A stretch of 5,253 nt of DNA, taken from contig CAZTMX010000203.1 in NCBI GenBank assembly GCA_964614855.1, forward strand, positions 1 through 5,253. Direction: 5' to 3'. The position numbers and the translations under genes were made by a program. Under the pieces are notes generated by a model. That model ran no database searches. It was not told the origin of the DNA and saw nothing but the letters and a program-made list of their open reading frames with translations. Shown here piece after piece: positions 1 through 5,253 of this stretch. Positions within the stretch are counted from its first letter, which is position 1, and the number at the start of each line of letters is the position of its first letter. This DNA comes from CAWJHE01 sp964614855 (lineage in GTDB: Bacteria; Chloroflexota; Anaerolineae; Anaerolineales; UBA4823).

Positions 1-343
1 ACAGCGCTTCGACGAATTTTGGCAAATCGGCGGGCGAGGCGATCAAATCCAGGTAATCTGATATTTCAATGCTGCCCAGCAACATGATTTTCTCTTTTTC
101 ATCCTGTCCTTTGGTGATAAATAAAGGGGCAATTCCCGCCAACCGGTCATCATCCTGTCGAGCGGTAACAATCATTAGCTCTCCATTGGACCATTCTCCG
201 CCGCCCAGTGTCTGCCACCAGCCAAATAGATACTCATGGCGTAGAAACGGCACGTGACTTGCACTGCAGCATGCTAATAGATCATTCCATTCTTTAGAAA
301 GCGCTTCAAAGCCTGCCAGTGTGTTAATGATGTTGAGACGCAT
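1..343 (-). CDS. BcsL/CelD-like GNAT-family acetyltransferase, N-terminal part (cut by window edge)
   Basis: I translated the minus strand from an ATG at 341-343; the frame stays open to base 1, giving 114 residues. It begins MRLNIINTLAGFEALSKEW and continues with an FLRHEYLFGWW stretch (about residues 34-44), an LMIVTARQDDDRLAGIAPLF stretch (about 55-74) and a LLGS..ISDYLDLIA stretch (about 87-101). These match the order of landmarks at the N terminus of the BcsL/CelD (Acetyltransf_6) family: a tryptophan-rich 'WxxLL...FxxxxWLxxWW' segment, a 'GxLvGiaPL' strand and 'SDYLD'. Family members are soluble acyl-CoA-dependent N-acyltransferases, often found with polysaccharide or cell-envelope genes; the substrate here is unknown. 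The acetyl-CoA-binding half lies outside the window, so activity cannot be judged. The start is supported by a perfect AGGAGG just upstream and by the family-like N terminus. The gene is divergent from the PPM-like gene at 453. Confidence 0.85.
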   Translation of the reverse strand, partial: MRLNIINTLAGFEALSKEWNDLLACCSASHVPFLRHEYLFGWWQTLGGGEWSNGELMIVTARQDDDRLAGIAPLFITKGQDEKEKIMLLGSIEISDYLDLIASPADLPKFVEAL

Positions 344-346
344 AAA

Positions 347-352
347 CCTCCT
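347..352 (-). promoter_or_regulatory. Ribosome binding site AGGAGG of the acetyltransferase gene
   Basis: On the minus strand AGGAGG is followed by TTT and then ATG. The match to the Shine-Dalgarno consensus is full, but the three-base spacing is shorter than usual. It fixes the start at 343, since no other in-frame start lies close by. Confidence 0.75.
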
Positions 353-401
353 GTTCCATTTCTTGGGCGCGAGAACGAGCCCCACCCATCGATTAAGTCT
401 C

Positions 402-410
402 ATTTTACCA
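402..410 (-). promoter_or_regulatory. Candidate extended -10 promoter for the acetyltransferase gene
   Basis: The minus strand reads TGGTAAAAT here: an extended -10 (TGn) followed by TAAAAT, five of six bases of TATAAT. No convincing -35 hexamer is seen 16-18 bases upstream, which extended -10 promoters tolerate. Transcription would begin around 395, leaving a leader of about 50 bases ending in the AGGAGG site. Prediction from sequence only. Confidence 0.4.
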
Positions 411-411
411 G

Positions 412-417
412 TATAAT
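412..417 (+). promoter_or_regulatory. Candidate -10 element (TATAAT) for the PPM-like gene
   Basis: A perfect TATAAT lies 35 bases before the ATG at 453. No good -35 hexamer occurs at 16-18 base spacing (the sequence there is about CATCGATTA). Transcription would begin near 424, so the AGGAG at 425-429 would sit at the very 5' end of the message. The weaker GAGAGA at 440-445 is better placed as the ribosome binding site. The element is four bases from the opposite-strand -10, so the two promoters may compete. Confidence 0.45.
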
Positions 418-452
418 GTCAGCCAGGAGTTTTCATCCAGAGAGACACGCCT

Positions 453-2693
453 ATGTCCACTTCCTTCGATATTCATCTACTACCCATTGCACGCTATGCA
501 GGCCAGGAATATCCCGATCTTATCGGGGTGCTGGCGGCTGACCCGCCTAAACGCGCCGCCCGCAGCCGCATGTCCGATCGCCTGGTGCTGTACCTGGCAA
601 TGGCAGGGAATTTGCAGTTGTCATCTACCAGGCAGAACGAAATCCTGGCTGAGCTATCCAGGGTGTTTTATGCTTCGCAGGGCAGTGTTACCTCAGCGAT
701 GCGAGCAGCAGCCGAGGAGTTGAACAAGATCCTGATAGAGGAAAATCGCAAGGGAGCAGCGACAGGACGCCAGGGCGCGGGTTTGCTTGCACAGCTTGTC
801 CTGCGTGCAGACCAGGTATACCTGGCACAATCGGGTCCGCTGCACAGCATATTAGTGACAGAAAATGGCGCAGAGCTCCTGGTGGATCAGGCGTCGTCAA
901 TCCAGGGTCTGGGTTTGGCGCGGGCTGTAGAGATATTTTTTACCCAGTTCAATTATCAGGCCAATAGAACCATTTTGCTGGCTGGATTGGCTGATCCTAC
1001 CTGGAGCCCTCAGTCATTAAGCGCGTTGCATGTTCAAGGTCCAGAGAGTATCCGCCGCCGCCTGACCAATCAATCGACATCGGATATCAATCTCCTGGGT
1101 ATCCAGATGCGCCCGGGGAAGGGAAAAATCCACCTGCTGCAAAACCGTCAGGCTGTACCTCTATCAGAAACGCCAGGTGTAGCCTCGCAACCGATGCCAG
1201 CTATACAGCCGGGAACGCTTTCGCAACCCCTGCCAGGTCAAAAACCTGCGCAGGCCTCGCAGCCAATGCCGGCGCCCATCCCCCTGGCTCAAGAACCGGA
1301 ACCACAGGCTGTCGAAAGTAGTTTTTCATTACAAGAAGCGGCACCGGTGGTAAAAGGACTGGAACCAGAACCAGGATTGAAACCTTCCAGAGCAAGTTCT
1401 GGAGCAACTGCTGGCAAGAGTTTAAAAACGGGCGTGCGGCGCGGGGTGGGTTTGCTGGGTTCATTCTTGGGGCGTATCTTCCCCCAGGATGTATTTCGTG
1501 CAGTCCCATCGACGATCATGGCTTCCATCGCGGTTATTGTGCCGGTTGTGGTGGTTACAATCGCCAGCGTAGCTTATTTCCGCCTGGGCAATACGGTTCA
1601 GTTTGATCTCTTCTATTCACAGGCGCAGGAAACTGCTGTGCGTGCGGTACAAAGTGAAAGGGCTTTGGAACAGCGAACCCAATGGGTCTCTGTTTTGGCG
1701 TTGCTAGACCGGGCGGAGCGTTTTCAGGTTACCAATGAAACCAAGGCTTTGCGTGCCCAGGCAAATGCTTCACTGGATGGGATCGATCAAATCAAGAGGT
1801 TAAATTACCAACCCGCCATTGTTGGCGGCTTACGTGCGGATGTCAATATCACCCGCATGGTTGTCTCACTAGATGACCTGTATTTATTGGATGGGAACAG
1901 CGGTAAGGTTTTTCGGGCACAACCCACAACGGAAGGTTACAAGATCGACGCATCCTTCCAATGTGGTCCGGTTTCTGCAGGGGCAAGCAGCGTAGGAAAA
2001 TTCATCGATATCATCCCCTGGTCCCCTGTCTATGAGCCAAAAGGCACCGTTTTGGGGGTCGACCAGGCGGGAAACCTGGCTTTTTGCCAGCCTGGACAAC
2101 CAGTGTTTGTCCTGCAATTAGCGCTGCCTGCATCGGCTGCAGATGGTTTGAAGGCTGTTTCGCTAAAGCAGGCTGATCTATACGTGATGGAAGAGAATCC
2201 GCGTACAATCTGGATCTACCGCCTGGGCACATTTGATAAAGCGCCCAGGGAATATTTCGCCAGCGAAAGCGAGAAACCAGCAGATTTTAACAACGCCGTT
2301 GCATTGATCGCTGATCGTGAAGACCTGTATCTTCTGCATGAGGATGGGAATTTTACATTTTGTTTTACCCAGGATGTGCCCTCGGTGCCGGTGCGCTGCA
2401 AGGATGCAGTTTTCATGGATATGCGCCCTGGTAGAGAAAACCTGCCTATGGTTTTCGATCATCCATTCCAACAGGTTTTGTTGAGCCCACCCCCGGATCC
2501 ATCTCTATATTTTCTGGAGCCGAACAGCCATGCAGTCTATCATTTCAGCTTGCGCAGCCTGGCTTTTCAAAGATATTATCTTCCTTTAGAAACACTTTCG
2601 CAGCGAGTGGCTACCGCATTTGCCATCTACCCGGCGCGGCGCAGCCTGTTCCTGGCAATTGGCAACGAAGTGTACTACGCAGCCTATCCATAG
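453..2693 (+). CDS. Membrane protein with degenerate PPM (PP2C)-like domain and extracellular propeller-like domain
   Basis: A 746-residue protein I recognise only by domain. Residues about 1-225 follow the order of PPM/PP2C landmarks: LVLYLAMAGNLQL (44-56) where ADGMGG is expected, an AGLLAQLV strand (109-116), DQVYLAQSGPLHSILV (120-135) resembling 'DrlyvAhvGDSRaYll', ILLAGLAD (174-181) resembling 'lLLCSDGLtD', and SDINLLGIQ (210-218) resembling 'DDiTlvvv'. The metal-binding aspartates of the first four landmarks are absent; D211 may be the only one kept. Phosphatase activity is therefore unlikely. Residues 240-285 are a proline/glutamine-rich linker with a 12-residue repeat. A basic stretch (K322, K325, R329, R330, R341) precedes a membrane helix at about 351-376, placing the N terminus inside and the C terminus outside. 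Residues 385-450 are helical and Gln/Ala/Arg-rich, possibly coiled coil. Residues 465-746 contain about six short strand motifs such as DLYLLD, DLYVME, DLYLLH and SLYFLE, suggesting a propeller. All four cysteines (504, 545, 637, 649) lie in this outside part. The ATG at 453 is preceded by weak GAGAGA. Convergent with the VWA-FHA gene. The reading frame is certain; the domain calls are moderately sure. Confidence 0.9.
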   Translation: MSTSFDIHLLPIARYAGQEYPDLIGVLAADPPKRAARSRMSDRLVLYLAMAGNLQLSSTRQNEILAELSRVFYASQGSVTSAMRAAAEELNKILIEENRKGAATGRQGAGLLAQLVLRADQVYLAQSGPLHSILVTENGAELLVDQASSIQGLGLARAVEIFFTQFNYQANRTILLAGLADPTWSPQSLSALHVQGPESIRRRLTNQSTSDINLLGIQMRPGKGKIHLLQNRQAVPLSETPGVASQPMPAIQPGTLSQPLPGQKPAQASQPMPAPIPLAQEPEPQAVESSFSLQEAAPVVKGLEPEPGLKPSRASSGATAGKSLKTGVRRGVGLLGSFLGRIFPQDVFRAVPSTIMASIAVIVPVVVVTIASVAYFRLGNTVQFDLFYSQAQETAVRAVQSERALEQRTQWVSVLALLDRAERFQVTNETKALRAQANASLDGIDQIKRLNYQPAIVGGLRADVNITRMVVSLDDLYLLDGNSGKVFRAQPTTEGYKIDASFQCGPVSAGASSVGKFIDIIPWSPVYEPKGTVLGVDQAGNLAFCQPGQPVFVLQLALPASAADGLKAVSLKQADLYVMEENPRTIWIYRLGTFDKAPREYFASESEKPADFNNAVALIADREDLYLLHEDGNFTFCFTQDVPSVPVRCKDAVFMDMRPGRENLPMVFDHPFQQVLLSPPPDPSLYFLEPNSHAVYHFSLRSLAFQRYYLPLETLSQRVATAFAIYPARRSLFLAIGNEVYYAAYP
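1185..1292 (+). repeat. Three imperfect 36-bp tandem repeats inside the linker of the PPM-like gene
   Basis: Three consecutive 12-codon units start at 1185, 1221 and 1257. They encode SQPMPAIQPGTL, SQPLPGQKPAQA and SQPMPAPIPLAQ. The SQPxP opening is exact in each unit and the period is exactly 36 bases; the rest has diverged. They form the proline-rich linker between the PPM-like domain and the membrane helix. The pattern indicates internal duplication and permits length variation without frameshift. Confidence 0.75.
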
Positions 2694-2709
2694 AAACACC
2701 AGGCTTTTT
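2681..2709 (+). terminator. Weak candidate intrinsic terminator after the PPM-like gene
   Basis: AGCCT (2681-2685) and AGGCT (2701-2705) can pair, enclosing a 15-base loop and running into a five-T tract at 2705-2709. The stem is only five base pairs and overlaps the stop codon region, so it is marginal. The T tract follows the stem only on the plus strand, so it would serve the PPM-like gene and not the opposing VWA-FHA gene. Confidence 0.25.
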
Positions 2710-4711
2710 ATTCTATTTGTGAGATTTCAGGGGAAGACTTCTTTGATAGAGCTTCTTCGGTTTTTACATACAAACCCGGGATATCTGGCAGGTTTGCCCC
2801 ACTGACCTCAAGGATCACTGGTTGGCGTACGTGAGTGGGTGTGCGCAAATTAAAGCGAAAACCGACTTTCCCAATATGGATGATATCCCCGTGTTCCAAC
2901 CCCGCACCGCTTCTTGAAACCGGTGTGTAGTTGATCCAGGTTCCCGATATTGATCCTTCATCTTGCAGCAGGAAGCATCCGTCTGATTTGCGTACCAGGC
3001 GCGCGTGATGTTTCTCAACCGAGGGGTCATGCAATACCAGCCCCGCCCAATTTGCATCGCTGCCTATCAACAGTTCTGGAATTGAGACAACAAAAGGCGC
3101 TTGATCGGTTGTCATGCTGGCGTCGCTCAGATGATAAAGCAGCGCATAGGCTTTGGAGGTCAGGTGGCGTTGGCCCCACGGCAGGGCGTTTTTCCAATCC
3201 ATAGGATGGGCTTCTGGCATCAAACCTGCTGCGCTGCCAACTGGCTGCGTCAATACATCCTCTTTTCGCTGGGCAGCCTGGATTGCGCGTCCAGGCTTGG
3301 GTCGTAACCTCCCGCCCAGGATCAGCACCAGGAGGAGTATTGAGCCTGAGAGGACTACTCCGAGCCCGATTAGGATGGGTGTATTTTCCAATAGTCCCGC
3401 CCACTGGTTTGCCGCGCTCTTTTCCACCCGGATATCCACCGGTATTTCAACACTGGTGCCCTGCATGCCGTATTCATCCAGCAATTGGACCTGCAGCACA
3501 TGCGTGCCGTCCGTGTCGATCCCGCTAAGATCCCAGGAGAATGTATCAAAGGGCGGGCTGTTATTTTCAAAGACGGTCACCCCATCAACACTGAGAGACG
3601 AGCTGATGATGGAGCGTTTTCTACCGTCTGGAAAATCGAAAATCACCTGAAAGACCTGTTGCCCGGGTTCGTAGGCATCCAGGACAGCTGATTTTGTTGC
3701 GACTTCCTGATTCTCGTCTGAGAGCGGCTGGCGGATAATTGTAAGGGGTGGGGCAATAAAAGCAGCTTGTGGGGGTTGGATATCCAGGGAAAATGAATGA
3801 GGATTTGTTTGCAGGTTTTCCTCTGGTGTTTTAATGAGTGCTGAAATTTGGTGATCTCCACTGGATCTTATTGCAGAAAGATAGGTGACCTCATAGATCC
3901 AGCGATACTCCTGCAGGTAACTTTCCGGATCCGGTATGGCCTCTTCCCCTGAAAAAGCGAAAAACAAACCGCCAGTTTGTGCTGCCAGATCCATCAGGCG
4001 TTTTACACCTGCGGTCTGGAACCCGCCGGTGGAAGATACCAATAAGATATGTATCGAAACATCCTGTTGGTTGGCTTGCATAATCAAATTTTCTAGCGGG
4101 TCGAGCTCTCTTGCTTCGAGCGGTGAGGTAATAAACAGGATGACGCGATCCATCCCTGGGCGCGGCGTGGGATCGTTGGCGATGGTCACGGCGCGAAATA
4201 AGCCGTCCAGGGATGGGACAGCCTCGCGTGCATCGATCTCAGCTTGGTTCAGCCGTTCCAGCCAGGCGCCGGCATCTTTGACATGGCTGATTTCGGGTCC
4301 TTTGTTGATTACCAGGCTTAAGTCATCGATATCGGATCCTACCCGGCTTTTCGCCCACTTTGACAAGACTTCTTTGATCGTGTCGTAGCGCGAGATCGCC
4401 TGGCTGTTTCTGATGGCAAAAGCCGGGCCAGGGTTGATAGAAACAACAAATTGGGAGCCATTTTTAAGCAGGTTGATTTCGGAAACCGGAATTGAAATGT
4501 CATTTTCCAGTACGGTCAGGTTTTCTGTGCTGATACCGCGCACAAATTCTCCCTGGCTGTTGTGAACATCCAGGAAGAACTTTATGACAGGGAAATTGTC
4601 GTATTCGGGGAAACGGATACTGGCGTTTGATCCACTTTGCGCAGAAGCAGGTAACGCAGATATTAATAACGCCAGAGCCAGGAATAAACTTAAAACCCTA
4701 TGAAGCTGCAT
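2708..4711 (-). CDS. Membrane-anchored protein with VWA-like, Ig-like and cytoplasmic FHA-like domains
   Basis: A 667-residue protein. Residues 1-24 form a signal peptide (hydrophobic core SLFLALALLISAL, likely cleavage after ALPASA). Residues about 40-80 are a short beta domain with LTVLENDISIPV, a pattern often placed before VWA domains. Residues about 86-275 follow a VWA (Rossmann-like) fold: strand QFVVSINPGPAF (87-98), DRVILFITSP (188-197), VSIHILLVSS (218-227) and GLFFAFS (248-254). The metal site is degenerate: N93-P-G-P-A replaces DxSxS, and ITSP replaces ITDG. Residues about 310-430 look Ig-like (FPDGRKRSI, SLSVDGVTVFENNSPPFDTFSWDLSG). A membrane helix lies at about 444-467, followed by basic RLRPKPGR, so the C terminus is cytoplasmic. 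Residues about 540-622 form an FHA domain (LLIGSD, DPSVEKHHARL, QDEGSISGTWIN, LEHGDIIHIG) lacking the usual Arg, Ser and Asn phosphothreonine contacts. A 45-residue tail follows. I chose the ATG at 4711 because it yields a proper signal peptide; no Shine-Dalgarno is visible. It lies downstream of guaA on the same strand with a 117-base gap, and is probably transcribed from its own promoter. Confidence 0.92.
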   Translation of the reverse strand: MQLHRVLSLFLALALLISALPASAQSGSNASIRFPEYDNFPVIKFFLDVHNSQGEFVRGISTENLTVLENDISIPVSEINLLKNGSQFVVSINPGPAFAIRNSQAISRYDTIKEVLSKWAKSRVGSDIDDLSLVINKGPEISHVKDAGAWLERLNQAEIDAREAVPSLDGLFRAVTIANDPTPRPGMDRVILFITSPLEARELDPLENLIMQANQQDVSIHILLVSSTGGFQTAGVKRLMDLAAQTGGLFFAFSGEEAIPDPESYLQEYRWIYEVTYLSAIRSSGDHQISALIKTPEENLQTNPHSFSLDIQPPQAAFIAPPLTIIRQPLSDENQEVATKSAVLDAYEPGQQVFQVIFDFPDGRKRSIISSSLSVDGVTVFENNSPPFDTFSWDLSGIDTDGTHVLQVQLLDEYGMQGTSVEIPVDIRVEKSAANQWAGLLENTPILIGLGVVLSGSILLLVLILGGRLRPKPGRAIQAAQRKEDVLTQPVGSAAGLMPEAHPMDWKNALPWGQRHLTSKAYALLYHLSDASMTTDQAPFVVSIPELLIGSDANWAGLVLHDPSVEKHHARLVRKSDGCFLLQDEGSISGTWINYTPVSRSGAGLEHGDIIHIGKVGFRFNLRTPTHVRQPVILEVSGANLPDIPGLYVKTEEALSKKSSPEISQIE

Positions 4712-4717
4712 GTAAAA

Positions 4718-4726
4718 ATTGTAGCA
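4718..4726 (-). promoter_or_regulatory. Extended -10 promoter positioned for a leaderless VWA-FHA transcript
   Basis: The minus strand reads TGCTACAAT: an extended -10 (TGn) plus TACAAT, five of six bases of TATAAT. The hexamer ends seven bases before the ATG at 4711, so transcription would start at or within a base or two of the start codon. No Shine-Dalgarno sequence occurs in the intervening TTTTTAC, which agrees with a leaderless message. No clear -35 is present. Confidence 0.45.
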
Positions 4727-4772
4727 TAAGGTTATCGAAGAGTGTTTTACGCGATGATTAAGGTTAGGTTAT
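4727..4772. repeat. Short direct repeats (TAAGGTTA) upstream of the VWA-FHA gene
   Basis: TAAGGTTAT at 4727-4735 recurs as TAAGGTTA at 4759-4766, 32 bases away (about three helical turns). A partial third copy, GGTTAT, abuts it at 4767-4772. The first copy touches the candidate extended -10. The arrangement fits regulator half-sites but could be chance in this A/T-rich gap. Confidence 0.3.
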
Positions 4773-4780
4773 ATACCAGG

Positions 4781-4831
4781 TGATAGATTTCCCAATTTCG
4801 CTAGATCCTCCCACAAATTGCCCTTCTATCA
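4781..4831. repeat. Nested inverted repeat spanning the guaA stop codon
   Basis: TGATAGA at 4781-4787 pairs with TCTATCA at 4825-4831, and inside it CAATTT (4793-4798) pairs with AAATTG (4815-4820), with a 16-base loop. The outer right arm includes the guaA stop codon. The hairpin may end or stabilise the guaA transcript, but no T tract follows on the minus strand, so it is not a standard intrinsic terminator. Confidence 0.4.
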
Positions 4832-5253
4832 CTCCCATTCAATGGTGGAAGGGGGTTTGCTGGTGATATCGTATACCACGCGGTTTACCCCATCTACTTC
4901 ATTGACGATGCGGTTCGCCACGTGGGCTAAAAGCTCGTAGGGCAGCCTTGCCCAATCGGCTGTCATGAAATCTTCAGTGGTTACTGCGCGCAGTGCGATA
5001 GTTTCTTGATATGTGCGCTGGTCGCCCATTACGCCCACACTGTAAACCGGTAAGAGGACGGCAAAGGCCTGGGATGTCCCGTGCAAGCCCTGGAGTTGCC
5101 CCAGGCTTTCTGGTGAGGCATCCTGAGGATATTCCGCTTTTTGCGATAGTCTCAACAACCCTGCCCGGGATAATTCGCTGGTGAAAATCGCGTCGGCCGC
5201 GCGCAGTTTTTCAATTCGCTCGGGTGTGATTTCGCCCAGGCAGCGAACTGCCA
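4829..5253 (-). CDS. guaA: GMP synthase (glutamine-hydrolysing), C-terminal 140 residues (cut by window edge)
   Basis: The minus strand from the window edge to a TGA at 4829-4831 encodes the dimerisation/XMP-binding C terminus of GuaA, which makes GMP from XMP, ATP and glutamine in cytoplasmic purine synthesis. Landmarks in order: VRCLGEITPERIEKLRAADA, then QAFAVLLPVYSVGVMGDQRT, then ALRAVTTEDFMTADWARLPY, NRIVNEVDGVNRVVYDI and the C-terminal KPPSTIEWE, whose lysine and final residues help close over XMP in characterised enzymes. The match is essentially diagnostic. The first in-window TTG (5158) is not the start: coding continues upstream through an open frame to 5253, and the amidotransferase and ATP-pyrophosphatase domains lie outside. 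Compared with the E. coli enzyme there are about 23 extra residues between AGL and LHGTSQAF (roughly 5087-5155). The VWA-FHA gene follows on the same strand after 117 bases. Confidence 0.97.
   Translation of the reverse strand, partial: AVRCLGEITPERIEKLRAADAIFTSELSRAGLLRLSQKAEYPQDASPESLGQLQGLHGTSQAFAVLLPVYSVGVMGDQRTYQETIALRAVTTEDFMTADWARLPYELLAHVANRIVNEVDGVNRVVYDITSKPPSTIEWE

Noticed and set aside
69..257. Plus-strand open frame of 62 codons
   Set aside because: It is antisense to the acetyltransferase coding region, has no ribosome binding site and has a low-complexity, unrecognisable product.
363..368. TTGGGC as a -35 element for the plus-strand promoter
   Set aside because: It lies about 43 bases before TATAAT, far beyond the 16-18 base spacing.
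2620..2805. Plus-strand 61-codon frame bridging the convergent gene ends
   Set aside because: It overlaps the ends of two well-supported genes in other frames and has no ribosome binding site.
3027..3650. Overlapping open frames on both strands (up to 165 codons) within the VWA-FHA gene
   Set aside because: The products have no recognisable motifs and the minus-strand frame carries clear FHA, membrane and Ig-like segments throughout; these are shadows.
3936..4388. Plus-strand open frame of 150 codons
   Set aside because: Antisense to the VWA-like domain; serine/arginine-rich composition typical of a shadow frame and no initiation signals.
5156..5158. TTG as start of a separate 109-residue gene
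   Set aside because: The frame is open upstream to the window edge and encodes conserved GuaA residues there, so this is an internal leucine codon.

Overview
The window looks like a chromosomal segment of a Chloroflexota bacterium, most likely of the class Anaerolineae. This rests on gene style (a secreted von Willebrand A protein with a membrane anchor and a C-terminal FHA domain, and a long PPM-fold/propeller membrane protein) and on roughly balanced base composition. It is an inference from protein resemblance, not a phylogenetic result. There is no sign of a mobile element, CRISPR array, tRNA or rRNA, and no gap between genes exceeds about 120 bases.

Layout: (1) The left edge to position 343 holds the first 114 codons of a minus-strand BcsL/CelD-like GNAT acetyltransferase, running off the window. 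(2) A 109-base divergent intergenic region carries two closely spaced -10 elements on opposite strands. (3) Positions 453-2693 (+) encode a 746-residue membrane protein: a cytoplasmic PPM (PP2C)-like domain without recognisable catalytic aspartates, a proline-rich linker with a 12-residue repeat, one membrane helix, and an outside region that looks like a propeller. (4) Only 14 bases further on, tail to tail, positions 2708-4711 (-) encode a 667-residue protein: signal peptide, VWA-like domain, Ig-like domain, one membrane helix and a cytoplasmic FHA-like domain. (5) A 117-base intergenic region carries a possible leaderless promoter and repeats. (6) The right edge holds the last 140 codons of guaA (GMP synthase), minus strand, with an unusual in-frame insertion.

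The two central genes are the interesting part. By the positive-inside rule both proteins put a phospho-signalling-type fold in the cytoplasm (PPM and FHA) and a binding-type fold outside (propeller and VWA/Ig). In each of those folds except the propeller and Ig, the residues that normally do the chemistry or ligand binding are replaced: no PPM metal-binding aspartates, no FHA Arg/Ser/Asn phosphothreonine contacts, no VWA MIDAS motif. The pair may therefore be a non-catalytic transmembrane scaffold or sensor derived from phospho-signalling parts. That they work together is inferred only from adjacency and matching topology. guaA is housekeeping, and no functional link of guaA or of the acetyltransferase to the central pair can be read from the sequence.
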